The notes beneath the pieces are model-generated. The model ran no database searches, had not been told where the DNA came from, and saw nothing but the letters and a program-made list of their open reading frames with translations. This document shows positions 15,634 through 23,957 of a stretch of 64,000 nt of DNA, piece after piece (the stretch's first letter is position 1; every line of letters begins with the position of its first letter). The translations under genes and the position numbers were made by a program. The DNA comes from Candidatus Uhrbacteria bacterium (lineage in GTDB: Bacteria; Patescibacteriota; Patescibacteriia; 2-12-FULL-60-25), in contig JACRQE010000003.1 in assembly GCA_016222815.1 (NCBI GenBank), forward strand, positions 124,001 through 188,000, given 5' to 3'.

Positions 15634-16788
15634 ATGACCCTGATTATTTTCTTCATCGTCCTGTCCGTCCTGGTCCTCATCCACGAGCTCGGCCACTATC
15701 TCGCGGCTCGTCTCTTCGGCGTAAAAGCCATCGAATTCGGTTTCGGTTTCCCTCCGCGCGCCATCGGATACGTCCGTGACCATGGCAAATGGAAGCACGT
15801 CGGGCCGCGCAACCGGACCGAGTATAAGAACACCATCTGGTCCATCAATTGGCTGCCCTTCGGCGGTTTCGTCCGGCTCAAAGGCGAAGTCGAGGATGGG
15901 GATGAGGATCGCGATTCGTTGGTCCAAAAACCGATCTGGCAAAGGCTCATCGTCATGGCCGCCGGTGTGGGCATGAACTGGGCATTGGCTATCGCACTGT
16001 TCTTCGCGGTCTTCACTTTCGGCACCACCGCCATCCTCGAAGATCTTCCGTCCGGTGCCCGCATCTCCAATCGCGCCATCATGGCCGTCCAGGTCCTGCC
16101 CCAGTCCCCGGCGGAAAAAGCCGGACTCCAAAGCGGAGATGAAATCGTAAGCCTTGCCAGCATGGTCCCGGCCAATGAACAGGCAGCGCGCGAAGCCATC
16201 GGAGCCCAAGGCGAGAAATCGTTCGAGATGGTGGTCAAGCGCAACAAGCAGGAACTCAAGCTCCAGCTTCAACCGCAAGTCATCAAAGAGATAAACAAAA
16301 CCGGAATCGGCGTGGGTCTGGCTGATGTCGGTTTCGTCACCTTCCCGGTGCATATCGCGGCCTACCAATCCGTGTACATGACGGCCGTCCTGACTAAGGC
16401 TGTGGTGATGGCCTTCATCGGCATCTTCAAGGATCTGATTACGGTCCACAAAGTCAGCCAGGATTTGGCCGGACCCATCGGCATCGCGGTCATGACCGGC
16501 CAAGTCGCGCGTCAGGGGTTGATGCCGCTCCTCCAATTCGCAGCTATGCTTTCCGTGAACCTGGCGGTCATCAACTTCCTGCCCATCCCGGCCCTGGATG
16601 GCGGTCGCGCCCTCTTCCTGCTCATCGAAAAAATCCGTCGCCGCCCCATGAGCCGACGTCTCGAGATCTGGATGCACAACACGGCTTTCATCTTACTAAT
16701 TCTCCTTATCGTCCTGGTCACGGCCCGCGACCTGTTCCGCTACGGCGGCATGATCCTGGGCGGCGTCAAAGGCTTGGTTGGGATGTAA
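15634..16788 (+). CDS. rseP: RseP-like site-2 (M50) intramembrane zinc metalloprotease
   Basis: 384 aa. The start at 15634 (MTLIIFF) places the zinc motif HELGH at residues 17-21 inside the first membrane helix, as in RseP. The upstream in-frame codons come from repeat A and are excluded. A single PDZ-like domain lies at about residues 150-215 (VLPQSPAEKAGLQSGDEIVS), and the third zinc ligand is in NFLPIPALDGGR. RseP-type enzymes cut membrane anti-sigma factors or remnant signal peptides; the substrate here is unknown. A TATCCT hexamer lies 7 nt before the ATG, so a leaderless transcript is possible. It follows murL and murD, although repeat A separates them. Confidence 0.93.
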   Translation: MTLIIFFIVLSVLVLIHELGHYLAARLFGVKAIEFGFGFPPRAIGYVRDHGKWKHVGPRNRTEYKNTIWSINWLPFGGFVRLKGEVEDGDEDRDSLVQKPIWQRLIVMAAGVGMNWALAIALFFAVFTFGTTAILEDLPSGARISNRAIMAVQVLPQSPAEKAGLQSGDEIVSLASMVPANEQAAREAIGAQGEKSFEMVVKRNKQELKLQLQPQVIKEINKTGIGVGLADVGFVTFPVHIAAYQSVYMTAVLTKAVVMAFIGIFKDLITVHKVSQDLAGPIGIAVMTGQVARQGLMPLLQFAAMLSVNLAVINFLPIPALDGGRALFLLIEKIRRRPMSRRLEIWMHNTAFILLILLIVLVTARDLFRYGGMILGGVKGLVGM

Positions 16789-16793
16789 AAAAT

Positions 16794-17363
16794 ATGTCAC
16801 AAGAGAATAAGACGTCATCTGAATCATTAAAAAGCCCGGAAGAAATCGCAGAAGTCGAGGCTTTGTTGGAATCGTCGGAGTCATTCGCTTATTTCAAGAA
16901 AAACGGCATCAAGCCGCCAAGCCAGAATAGTTGGAACAAGGTTTTGTTCGAACTGGGTCCGGAGACGTTCGTCCGGAAGCAATTGGCGCTGTTGGGCTAC
17001 GCACAGGCAAAAGGAGATGCGAATTTGACCCGCGCTGTGCAAGGTTTTGACCCTGAAGCCGCCAAACAGGTTTCTGAAATCCAGGAAGATGACGCCGAAG
17101 AAGCCTACAAAAAATTGATCGAAGAAAAACGTACGTTGGAAGGCGAGACCATCCCAGAGTATAAGAGCCGCATCAAACATCACGAGGATGAATTTAAGAA
17201 AGACAAGGATTTGGACCATCAGGAGTACATCGAGGAAACCGAATTGAAGATTGCGGTCGCCACCAAAAGGATTGCCCTGATAGACAAATCCCTGGATCTG
17301 TTGGAAGCCGTGCATTACATACCCGACGAAACGCAGGAGGAACGGTTCATGGTCAGGGATTAG
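16794..17363 (+). CDS. Uncharacterised acidic helical protein
   Basis: 189 aa, not recognised. No signal peptide or membrane segment. Highly charged, with long helical stretches rich in E, K and D (about residues 95-175), e.g. EEKRTLEGETIPEYKSR, and a tryptophan-containing N-terminal part (SQNSWNKVLFELG). It starts 5 bp after rseP and is followed by an intrinsic terminator at 17388, so it ends the transcription unit. A cytoplasmic scaffold or adaptor is possible, but nothing in the sequence supports a specific role. Confidence 0.65.
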   Translation: MSQENKTSSESLKSPEEIAEVEALLESSESFAYFKKNGIKPPSQNSWNKVLFELGPETFVRKQLALLGYAQAKGDANLTRAVQGFDPEAAKQVSEIQEDDAEEAYKKLIEEKRTLEGETIPEYKSRIKHHEDEFKKDKDLDHQEYIEETELKIAVATKRIALIDKSLDLLEAVHYIPDETQEERFMVRD

Positions 17364-17387
17364 CGATTTTTGCAAAATTTTCAGTCA

Positions 17388-17419
17388 GAGGGAGTCAGCA
17401 TTGACTCCCTCTTATTTTT
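17388..17419 (+). terminator. Intrinsic terminator
   Basis: Perfect 10-bp stem GAGGGAGTCA/TGACTCCCTC with a GCAT loop, followed by TTATTTTT. It ends the manB-murL-murD-rseP unit. Confidence 0.9.
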
Positions 17420-17479
17420 CCGCTTAGATTCCCACGTTCGCGCAGAGCTGGAGAAGAAATTCTCGGTCTAGGAGGAATT

Positions 17480-17623
17480 ATGCCCATCAAAAACAAAGTC
17501 TCTGCCGTCATCAAGTTCCCGCTCATCGTCGCCGTCGGCTTGTGCGGCGCCGTCTGGTTGCACCTTTTCTCCCGCTGTATCGCGCAAGAGCTCGCGCGGC
17601 GCAATCCGCAATCTGCGACATAA
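17480..17623 (+). CDS. Small single-pass membrane protein with strong RBS
   Basis: 47 aa, below usual ORF cut-offs. The ATG follows GGAGGAATT at ideal spacing, the strongest Shine-Dalgarno site in this part of the window. The product has a basic N-terminus (MPIKNK), one membrane helix (VIKFPLIVAVGLCGAVWLH) and a basic, Arg-containing C-terminus. The next small ORF begins directly after its stop. No known family; a phospholamban-like regulator or a holin/toxin-like peptide would have this size, but that is speculation. Confidence 0.6.
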   Translation: MPIKNKVSAVIKFPLIVAVGLCGAVWLHLFSRCIAQELARRNPQSAT

Positions 17624-17803
17624 ATGCGATGTCCCAACACTCCGTTGTTGACTCTGGTGTTTACCAGGTTAGGACGTGCCGTCATGAGTAGCCTGCAGTA
17701 CGTAATTTTCAACCCGCGTTTCGTCCTAGATCTGCTTGTAGCCATAATCTTCATGGTCTACTGCGGAATCCGGGGTACGCGCTACTTCGTTGAACGCTGT
17801 TGA
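17624..17803 (+). CDS. Small membrane protein, immediately downstream of the 47-aa ORF
   Basis: 59 aa if the ATG at 17624 (directly after the TAA of the preceding ORF) is used, or 39 aa from the ATG at 17684 (MSSLQYVIFNPRF). One hydrophobic segment (FVLDLLVAIIFMVYCG) flanked by arginines. Its stop lies 2 bp before the terminator stem at 17806, which supports a real bicistronic unit of two small membrane proteins (17480-17803). Translation may be coupled to the upstream ORF. No family recognised. Confidence 0.5.
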   Translation: MRCPNTPLLTLVFTRLGRAVMSSLQYVIFNPRFVLDLLVAIIFMVYCGIRGTRYFVERC

Positions 17804-17805
17804 CT

Positions 17806-17838
17806 GCGCCTTTCCCGACTTGCGGAAAGGCGCTTTTC
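17806..17838 (+). terminator. Intrinsic terminator after the small membrane ORFs
   Basis: 10-bp stem GCGCCTTTCC/GGAAAGGCGC with an 8-nt loop, followed by TTTTCT. It lies just upstream of pheS. Confidence 0.85.
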
Positions 17839-17859
17839 TATCTAAACTTACGCTATTCT

Positions 17860-18918
17860 ATGCAAGACCAACTGAATGCCTTGAGGCTCGAAGTCGAAAC
17901 CGCGATTGGTGCGGCCAAAACGTCAGCTGACCTGGATGCGGCAGAAACCAAGTTTTTGGGCCGTAAAGGCGCTTTGACCGACCTCCTGAAACAACTTTCG
18001 ACCCTGTCCGCCGAAGAACGGCCCAAGATGGGCGCTTTGGCTAATGATGTCAAACGCCAGCTCGAGATGATGATCGCCTCGCGCCGCAAACAGCTCGGCG
18101 AAGAACAGTATTCCCAGCTTTCCCTGACCGAGCGCGTGGATGTGACCGAACCGGGCGCCCGACCTCCGCAGGGCCATCTGCATCCCATGACCAAGGCCAT
18201 CAACGAGATCACCGAGATCTTTGAGCGCATCGGTTTCGTCCGCACCCGCTATCCAGAGGTCGATTGGGACTTCTACGCTTTCGAATCCTTGAACATGCCC
18301 AAAGACCATCCGGCCCGCGATGAATGGGAGACGTTCTTCATGGACGCTCCGGTCTCCAAAAAAGGCAAGATGGTTCTCACGCCGCACACCTCCAATTCCC
18401 AGGTCCGTGAACTCGAACGCAAAGAGTTTCCGGTGCGCATGATCAACATCGCCAAATGCTATCGTCGCCAGAGCGACGCCACGCACGTCCCCATGTTCCA
18501 CCAATTTGAGGGTCTCTACGTGGACAAAGGTGTCTCCATTTCCCATCTCCGCGGCGTGTTGGATTATTTCGCCGGCGAATTCTTCGGTCCTGACCGCAAG
18601 ACGCGCCTGCGCCCGTTCCACTTCCGCTTCACCGAACCGAGTTTCGAGATCGACATCACCTGCGGCGTGTGCGGCGGCACTGGAATCTCGGCCGAGAAAC
18701 AGAAGTGTAAGATGTGCAAACGCGGCTGGCTCGAACTCGGCGGCGCCGGCATGGTCCATCCGAACGTGCTCAAAGCCGGGGGAGTGGATCCCAAGAAATA
18801 TTCGGGCTTCGCCTTCGGCTGGGGAGTCGAACGCACCTACTCCATGAAAGGCGGCCTCAACCTCGACGACATCCGCATCCTGTACAAGAACGATTTGAGA
18901 TTCTTGAAGCAGTTCTGA
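17860..18918 (+). CDS. pheS: Phenylalanyl-tRNA synthetase alpha subunit
   Basis: 352 aa from the ATG at 17860. N-terminal coiled-coil tRNA-binding helices (residues 1-85) followed by the class II catalytic domain: HPMTKAINEI, the substrate loop TPHTSNSQVREL, CYRRQSDATHVPMFHQ, FRFTEPSFEIDI, and motif 3 GFAFGWGVERTYSM. Between residues about 268 and 290 there is a Cys4 insertion, CGVCGGTG then CKMCKRGW, probably a zinc knuckle; comparable insertions occur in PheS of some other bacteria. It charges tRNA-Phe together with PheT, encoded 184 bp downstream after a 45-aa membrane ORF. No Shine-Dalgarno site is seen. Confidence 0.95.
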   Translation: MQDQLNALRLEVETAIGAAKTSADLDAAETKFLGRKGALTDLLKQLSTLSAEERPKMGALANDVKRQLEMMIASRRKQLGEEQYSQLSLTERVDVTEPGARPPQGHLHPMTKAINEITEIFERIGFVRTRYPEVDWDFYAFESLNMPKDHPARDEWETFFMDAPVSKKGKMVLTPHTSNSQVRELERKEFPVRMINIAKCYRRQSDATHVPMFHQFEGLYVDKGVSISHLRGVLDYFAGEFFGPDRKTRLRPFHFRFTEPSFEIDITCGVCGGTGISAEKQKCKMCKRGWLELGGAGMVHPNVLKAGGVDPKKYSGFAFGWGVERTYSMKGGLNLDDIRILYKNDLRFLKQF

Positions 18919-18920
18919 AT

Positions 18921-19058
18921 ATGCTCTCTAAGAATAAGAAATTTCGGCCGTTTCCTGTAGCTATAGTGGTTTTGGTAATTACGTTTATAATTATCGCCTC
19001 ATTGTTCATCTACAACATTGTTGCATTTGGTATCGCTCGTAGATATGGAATCCACTAA
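18921..19058 (+). CDS. Small single-pass membrane protein between pheS and pheT
   Basis: 45 aa. It starts 2 bp after the pheS stop and reads MLSKNKKFRPF, then a strong membrane helix VAIVVLVITFIIIASLFIY and a short tail with Arg. Base composition is clearly more A/T-rich than the flanking synthetase genes. It is not recognised as any family; expression would depend on pheS transcription. The call rests on the clean TM pattern and tight spacing. Confidence 0.45.
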   Translation: MLSKNKKFRPFPVAIVVLVITFIIIASLFIYNIVAFGIARRYGIH

Positions 19059-19102
19059 ACTGCCACTCGCAGCGAAGCAATCTTCGACTCTGAATTAATT
19101 TT

Positions 19103-21538
19103 ATGAACACCCTCGTCTCTTACGACTGGCTCAAGGAATACGTGAAGCTCAAGGAAACGCCCGAGGAATTCGCGCGGCGGATTTCTCTTTCCGGTCCGGC
19201 AGTCGAGAAGATCTTGCCCCTGTATCCCGAACTGGGCGACAAGATCGTGCTGGGCCAAATCGCGGAACTCAAACAGCATCCGAACGCAGACAAACTCAAG
19301 ATCGTGAAAGTCGATGTCGGCGCTGATGGCGGTGCGCTACTCCATATCGTCTGCGGAGGTTCCAACCTCGAACTCGGACAATATGTCGCTGTCGCACTCC
19401 TCGGCGCTAAAGTCCGCTGGCACGGGCAAGGTGAACCGGTGGTCCTCGAACCCGCGGAGATCCGAGGCGAAAAAAGCGAGGGCATGATCTGCGCTTCGAG
19501 CGAAATCGGTCTGGGCGAAGCATTCCCGAATTCAGACCGCATGATTTTGGATGTCGGTCATGAGCTCGGCTGGGACAAACAAACGAAAAAATCCATCCCT
19601 AAAACCGGTACGCCGTTGAACGACGTGCTCGGCGGCAGCGACGATGTGGCCATGGATATCGAAGTCACGTCCAACCGCGTGGATTGCATGGGCATGGTCG
19701 GCATGGCGCGCGAAGCCGCGGCTATCCTCAACCGGCCGTTCAATTGGAAAGAACCCAAGTTCCCCAAGCTTCAAGCTTCAAGTTCCAAGCCTCAAGTCAA
19801 GATTTCCGCTAAGAAGGAGTGTCCGCGTTACATGGCCGCGAAGATCTCGGGCGTCAAAGTCGGGCCGTCGCCGTGGTGGCTCAAGCGCCGGCTCATGTCC
19901 GCAGGTTTGCGTCCCATCAATAACATCGTGGACATCTCCAACTTCGTGATGCTTGAATTGGCCCAGCCTACGCACATCTTCGATTCAGCCACGGTCAAAG
20001 GCGGCATCGATGTGCGTTTGTCGCGTTTCGGCGAAAAAATCCAAGCCCTGGACGGCAAGACCTACGAATTGGATGAAACCATCCTGCTCATCGCTGATGA
20101 CGAAAAGCCGATTGCCGTGGCCGGCGTCATGGGAGGGGAGCAGACCGGCGTGACCCTCAATACGACCGACGTCATCATCGAGTCCGCGGCTTTCGATCCG
20201 GTCTGCATCCGCCGCGGCGCGCGCAAAATCAACCTCCAATCCGATGCCCAGCTCCGGTTCGAGAAAGGCCTTTCGACTGCTTCACCTCCTGTGGCCATGG
20301 CGCGGACTATCCAGCTCGTTCTCGAACTCGCCGGCGGCAAACTCGAAGGCGGCATCACCGACGTGGGCCAGACCAAATACAAACCGCAGTCTTTCTCCAC
20401 CACGGTGGATGAAGTCGATTCTCTCATCGGCATCAAAGTCCCGAAGACCGAAATGGTGGACCGTCTGCGCCGCCTGGGTTTCAAGGTTGGCGTCACCGGC
20501 AAAACCATCAAAGCCGAAGTTCCGTGGTGGCGCGACCACGATATCGAGCTCGGCCGTGACCTGGTCGAGGAAATCGCGCGAATCGAAGGCTATGCCAACA
20601 TCCCGGGCGTCATCCCGTTCGGCCTGCGTCCGCGTCCCATGTCCCCGGAACTCGTCTGGGAACGCAACGCCCGCGAAATCCTGAAAGGCGCCGGCCTCTC
20701 GGAAATCTATTCCTACTCCTTCGTTTCTAAGGATCTCCTGGCCAAAGCGGATTATGACGCTTCGGTGCTTCTCCGCGTCCAAAATCCTCTCACCGCGGAC
20801 TTCGAATACATGCGCACCACGCTCCTGCCTTCCGCCCTGCAGGTTGCGGCCGAAAACGCCGAACGTTTTTCCGAACAGCGCCTCTTCGAGATCGCGAACG
20901 TATATTATCCGCAGTCTGGAAATCTCCCCGACGAACAGCTCGAGCTCTCCATGCTTTTCCTCGGCATGCCCGAGCCGTGGCGCGCGGCCAAAGGTTGCGT
21001 CGAGCATCTCCTCGACGAGATGGGTATCACGGACGTCGAATGGAAGCGCTTGGACAACGACGCTTTTTGGCACCCGGGCCATACGGTCCAGGCTTTCGCC
21101 AAAGGCAATCTGGTGGCCACGGTCGGCGAACTCTCGCCAAAATTCGCCAAGAATTTCAAGTTTGATTCCCCGGTCGGTTTGGTCGATATCCCGTTCGAAG
21201 CCATGGTACCCCTCGCTTCAGGGTCGCGGACATACATCCCTCTCCCGGCCTTCCCCGAAGCCAAACGCGATTTGGCCGTGGTCGTGGATTTCCGCGTCGA
21301 GTTCGACGACATTGCTCGCGAAATCGTAAGGGCGAATGGTCATTCGCCCATCCGCTTCGGCGTCGAATGGTTCGACACCTACCGCGGCGACAAACTTCCA
21401 TTAGACAAGAAATCCGTAGCCATGCACCTGACTTTCTCCGCCCCAGACCGGACGCTCGAAAGTTCCGAAGTGGATGGGCTGATGGAGAACATCGTCTTAG
21501 GCCTCAAGGAAAAATTTAAAGCCGAAGTCCGGGCTTGA
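19103..21538 (+). CDS. pheT: Phenylalanyl-tRNA synthetase beta subunit
   Basis: 811 aa, full-length bacterial PheT. Domains in order: EMAP/tRNA-binding OB domain (residues 40-150, with KIVKVDVG and GMICASSEIGL), B3/B4 editing region (SAGLRPINNIVDISNFVM, QPTHIFD), B5 (about 400-480, ending GRDLVEEIARIEGY), the catalytic-like core and the C-terminal FDX-ACB anticodon-binding domain (FPEAKRDLAVVVD). Around residues 221-233 a run of CAAGCTTCAAG-type repeats (19765-19800) encodes a Ser/Gln/Lys-rich linker (LQASSSKPQ) that looks like an in-frame repeat insertion. It forms an alpha2beta2 enzyme with PheS. Confidence 0.95.
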   Translation: MNTLVSYDWLKEYVKLKETPEEFARRISLSGPAVEKILPLYPELGDKIVLGQIAELKQHPNADKLKIVKVDVGADGGALLHIVCGGSNLELGQYVAVALLGAKVRWHGQGEPVVLEPAEIRGEKSEGMICASSEIGLGEAFPNSDRMILDVGHELGWDKQTKKSIPKTGTPLNDVLGGSDDVAMDIEVTSNRVDCMGMVGMAREAAAILNRPFNWKEPKFPKLQASSSKPQVKISAKKECPRYMAAKISGVKVGPSPWWLKRRLMSAGLRPINNIVDISNFVMLELAQPTHIFDSATVKGGIDVRLSRFGEKIQALDGKTYELDETILLIADDEKPIAVAGVMGGEQTGVTLNTTDVIIESAAFDPVCIRRGARKINLQSDAQLRFEKGLSTASPPVAMARTIQLVLELAGGKLEGGITDVGQTKYKPQSFSTTVDEVDSLIGIKVPKTEMVDRLRRLGFKVGVTGKTIKAEVPWWRDHDIELGRDLVEEIARIEGYANIPGVIPFGLRPRPMSPELVWERNAREILKGAGLSEIYSYSFVSKDLLAKADYDASVLLRVQNPLTADFEYMRTTLLPSALQVAAENAERFSEQRLFEIANVYYPQSGNLPDEQLELSMLFLGMPEPWRAAKGCVEHLLDEMGITDVEWKRLDNDAFWHPGHTVQAFAKGNLVATVGELSPKFAKNFKFDSPVGLVDIPFEAMVPLASGSRTYIPLPAFPEAKRDLAVVVDFRVEFDDIAREIVRANGHSPIRFGVEWFDTYRGDKLPLDKKSVAMHLTFSAPDRTLESSEVDGLMENIVLGLKEKFKAEVRA
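19765..19800 (+). repeat. CAAGCTTCAAG-type short repeat in the pheT reading frame
   Basis: Tandem imperfect copies of a CTTCAAG unit inside pheT, also seen between genes at 3325-3357. Frame is kept. Confidence 0.6.
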
Positions 21539-21563
21539 CCCATTTCGTATCAAAGTATCTTAC

Positions 21564-22418
21564 ATGTCAAAATGTACGCATAGGCTTCTCTGGATACCGG
21601 CGCTGTGCGCTGTCTTTATGGGCGTCGGTTGTTCAGCGCAAAAGCCCGCTCCAACCGAATCACCATCCAGCACTTCTGCAGTGGTGTCTTCACCCACTGG
21701 GGGTATCGGCACGTTATTGGGTACCCCCAAAATCTTTGATCCGCATGCCTCGGCTGATGGCCGCACGACCGTCTCTTTGGACGGTCCACGGATAAAGATC
21801 GTGGCTGACGGCGTGGAAAGGACTTTTCCCGTGCCGGAAAACTGTTCTGAACCCCCGGCTGAAGCGGATAAGAATGTCTGGCTCAAAACCGATAGGGGAG
21901 TCGTCTACGGCGAATATTGCTATGCGGACTCGGCAACGGTCATTGCCCGCTTTGATGCCCAAGGAAAACCGATCGGGAGCAAGTCTTTCCCCGGCGGCAT
22001 CGGTCTGGACATTAGCCCGGCCAGCGGCAAAGCTGTCTTCTATGTCGGTTCGACCGAAGATTACGCGTTCGTGGTCGCCGGGCTCGACGGCTCTGACCCG
22101 ACCGTCATCCTGCAGTACCCGAATCCGGGTGAAGGCAGCAAGGTCCCGCTCACTCCGGGTATCATGCGATTTTCGGCCAGCGGAACAAAACTTTTTTATA
22201 GTTACCAGATTCTCGAACCTATCGACCCGATGGAACCCGATCCCGGATATGAATATGCTTACCACAGTGCGATTTACGACGTGGCTAGCGGATCTTCCCG
22301 ATTTATGGACGAGGTATTCCCGGCCGGTTCCGAGACTTTCTTCTATGGATGGATCGGCGATTCCATCCTCGTGACCAAAGACAAGTCTGGTATAGCCACC
22401 CAGCACCGCATTCCTTGA
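21564..22418 (+). CDS. Putative lipoprotein with beta-propeller-like repeats
   Basis: 284 aa. Signal peptide with lipobox GVGC (Cys at about residue 23), then a Pro/Ser/Thr-rich linker. The folded part has propeller-like strands such as HASADGRTTVSLDGPRIK, GLDISPASGKAVFYVGS and MRFSASGTKLFYSYQ. No enzyme motif. It starts 25 bp after pheT but is probably separate in function. Similar extracellular propellers occur at 3355-4590 and 47861-48937, so this organism displays several. The lipid anchor is a prediction from the lipobox. Confidence 0.7.
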   Translation: MSKCTHRLLWIPALCAVFMGVGCSAQKPAPTESPSSTSAVVSSPTGGIGTLLGTPKIFDPHASADGRTTVSLDGPRIKIVADGVERTFPVPENCSEPPAEADKNVWLKTDRGVVYGEYCYADSATVIARFDAQGKPIGSKSFPGGIGLDISPASGKAVFYVGSTEDYAFVVAGLDGSDPTVILQYPNPGEGSKVPLTPGIMRFSASGTKLFYSYQILEPIDPMEPDPGYEYAYHSAIYDVASGSSRFMDEVFPAGSETFFYGWIGDSILVTKDKSGIATQHRIP

Positions 22419-22442
22419 CGACACCGCGGAATTGCGTTTAAG

Positions 22443-22466
22443 TCCCTCCAGTTCATTCAGGGAGGG
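22443..22466 (+). promoter_or_regulatory. Hairpin that covers the RBS of the NUDIX gene
   Basis: CCCTCC (22444-22449) can pair with GGAGGG (22461-22466). The right arm is the Shine-Dalgarno site of the gene starting at 22475. No T-run follows, so it is not a terminator. Confidence 0.4.
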
Positions 22467-22474
22467 GTAGTTCG

Positions 22475-22975
22475 ATGCATGAATTCAAAACCGGAACCAA
22501 CGTTTTCTACGACCACCTCGGCCGTCCGAACCACAGGCCGGATGACGCGCCGATCAATTGGCGTCCATCGGCCTACGCCCTGGTCTGTAACGGCAATCTC
22601 GTCCTTATGGTCGAAGGTACCTGCACGCCGGGGGTATGGACCCTGCCGGGCGGGGGAATCGAGCCGCACGAAGAAATGCTCGACGGTCTGCGCCGCGAAT
22701 GCCGCGAAGAACTCGGGTTCGAAGTCGACGTCCAGTCCCAGACCCCAGTCTACTTCGGCGAACACAGTTTCTACTTCGAGTGGACCGGTGAATTTCTCCA
22801 TTCGCTCGTCCATGTATTCTCTGGGCGCGTGACCGATGACGTGCTGGAGAGGCTTCTCCCGCTGTCTCCGGATCCGTCAGAAATCTTGCGTATCGCTTGG
22901 ATGGATCCGCAGAATCTCGACGAGACCAACTGCCACTTCGTCGTCTGGCCGCTCATCCAGAGGTACAGGTACTAA
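22475..22975 (+). CDS. NUDIX hydrolase
   Basis: 166 aa. A perfect Nudix box at about residues 68-90: G(x5)E(x7)REcREELGF, seen as GGIEPHEEMLDGLR followed by RECREELGF. The enzyme should hydrolyse a nucleoside diphosphate linked to another moiety; the substrate cannot be inferred. The start has a strong GGAGGGG site, unlike most core genes here, and that site is the right arm of a potential hairpin (22443-22466). A terminator follows at 22993. Standalone gene, probably accessory. Confidence 0.9.
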   Translation: MHEFKTGTNVFYDHLGRPNHRPDDAPINWRPSAYALVCNGNLVLMVEGTCTPGVWTLPGGGIEPHEEMLDGLRRECREELGFEVDVQSQTPVYFGEHSFYFEWTGEFLHSLVHVFSGRVTDDVLERLLPLSPDPSEILRIAWMDPQNLDETNCHFVVWPLIQRYRY

Positions 22976-22992
22976 CACGACTTCTCTCGAAC

Positions 22993-23019
22993 AGCAGACC
23001 CACCGGGTCTGCTTTGTGT
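22993..23019 (+). terminator. Intrinsic terminator after the NUDIX gene
   Basis: 9-bp stem AGCAGACCC/GGGTCTGCT with a 3-nt loop and a short T-rich tail that merges into the next promoter. Confidence 0.8.
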
Positions 23020-23025
23020 TATACT
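23017..23025 (+). promoter_or_regulatory. Extended -10 promoter for a probably leaderless mRNA
   Basis: TG-T-TATACT ends 8 nt before the ATG at 23034. With a start site about 7 nt after the -10, the leader would be 0-2 nt. Confidence 0.6.
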
Positions 23026-23033
23026 GTATCCAT

Positions 23034-23354
23034 ATGACCCTTGATTCCACCCAAGATCTTTTTTTCCTCATCCTCGCCGTGGCTACAGGTTGGGTTGCGG
23101 TCTTCGTGTGTTGGGCGCTCTACGAAGTCGCCCGCATGCTGCACCAGGCCAACGCCGTGGTCACTGAGACGCGCGAAAAACTCAATCGCGTGGAAAAGGC
23201 CATCTCCTCCATCAAGGAACGCCTCGAGAAGTCCGTGGATTATTTCGGCATGCTGGCCGAAGGCGGCAAGTCGCTCATGAGCATGTTCCACCAGCGCGAA
23301 GAGCGGCGTGAAAAAGGCCGGACCAAAAAGAGCAAACTCTTCGACGAGGAATAG
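23034..23354 (+). CDS. Membrane-anchored coiled-coil protein
   Basis: 106 aa. One N-terminal membrane helix (about residues 8-32) then a continuous helical, heptad-rich segment (NAVVTETREKLNRVEKAISSI) and a very basic C-terminus. The build resembles DUF948-like or YtxH-like small proteins but no family is certain. The ATG at 23034 follows a TG-T-TATACT promoter by 8 nt, so its mRNA is probably leaderless. The next membrane protein begins 6 bp downstream and is likely co-transcribed. Confidence 0.65.
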   Translation: MTLDSTQDLFFLILAVATGWVAVFVCWALYEVARMLHQANAVVTETREKLNRVEKAISSIKERLEKSVDYFGMLAEGGKSLMSMFHQREERREKGRTKKSKLFDEE

Positions 23355-23360
23355 ACGGAT

Positions 23361-23816
23361 ATGGACGTACCGCATGAGGTAGTCTTGCGCAACACGGCCA
23401 AGGATTTTTTGCGTCCGCTGGTCTACGATCTGTCGTTCGGCTTGTTCAGTTACGTCATCATCTTTTTCGTGCTCGTGAGCCTAGTCCTGCCTGCTTTGGC
23501 CGGAAGCTACGTCCCGCAATCCGATATCGAAGGCGGTGACGTCTCGCTCATCGCGTTCTGGTCCGCCACGGCCGCCATCCTGTTCGTGGTCCACGTCTTT
23601 TTCTCCGACTTCACCCTCAAACCCCTCAAACACGACGGCCTCCGCGCCGGAATCCTGGCAGCGGCACTGACCGTGTTCCTGCTCATCGCCATGGCCCCCA
23701 TCATCTTCTCCGACGACTTCACCACTTCTTCCATTTTCAACCTAAGTATCCTCCTTCTCGCCCCGTTCCTGGGCCAGATCGTGGGCGGCTGGTTCGTGGC
23801 ACGGAGGGCGAGATGA
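23361..23816 (+). CDS. Four-helix integral membrane protein
   Basis: 151 aa with four hydrophobic segments (about residues 28-48, 64-82, 90-108 and 122-146). No motif linking it to a known transporter or enzyme. A conserved-looking short acidic loop (PQSDIEGGD) joins helices 1 and 2. It starts 6 bp after the coiled-coil membrane protein, so the two may form one complex. Function unknown. Confidence 0.65.
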   Translation: MDVPHEVVLRNTAKDFLRPLVYDLSFGLFSYVIIFFVLVSLVLPALAGSYVPQSDIEGGDVSLIAFWSATAAILFVVHVFFSDFTLKPLKHDGLRAGILAAALTVFLLIAMAPIIFSDDFTTSSIFNLSILLLAPFLGQIVGGWFVARRAR

Positions 23817-23834
23817 CGAAGGCCGTCCGATGAT

Positions 23835-23860
23835 ACGTAGGGGCGCGGTTTCCGCGCCTG
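23835..23860. repeat. Palindromic repeat family B (GTAGGGGCG type)
   Basis: GTAGGGGCGCGG joined to a CCGCGCC arm. Similar elements lie at 29068-29097, 34009-34033, 44208-44229, 53159-53207 and 60664-60692. Confidence 0.65.
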
Positions 23861-23957
23861 TTTTTGAAATATTTGCCCTTCCCGCTCCCGCCGTCTAAGA
23901 TACCGTCAAATTCAACTCATCCCGCAGGGCTTGCCCCGTCAGCGGAAATGAACAAAT

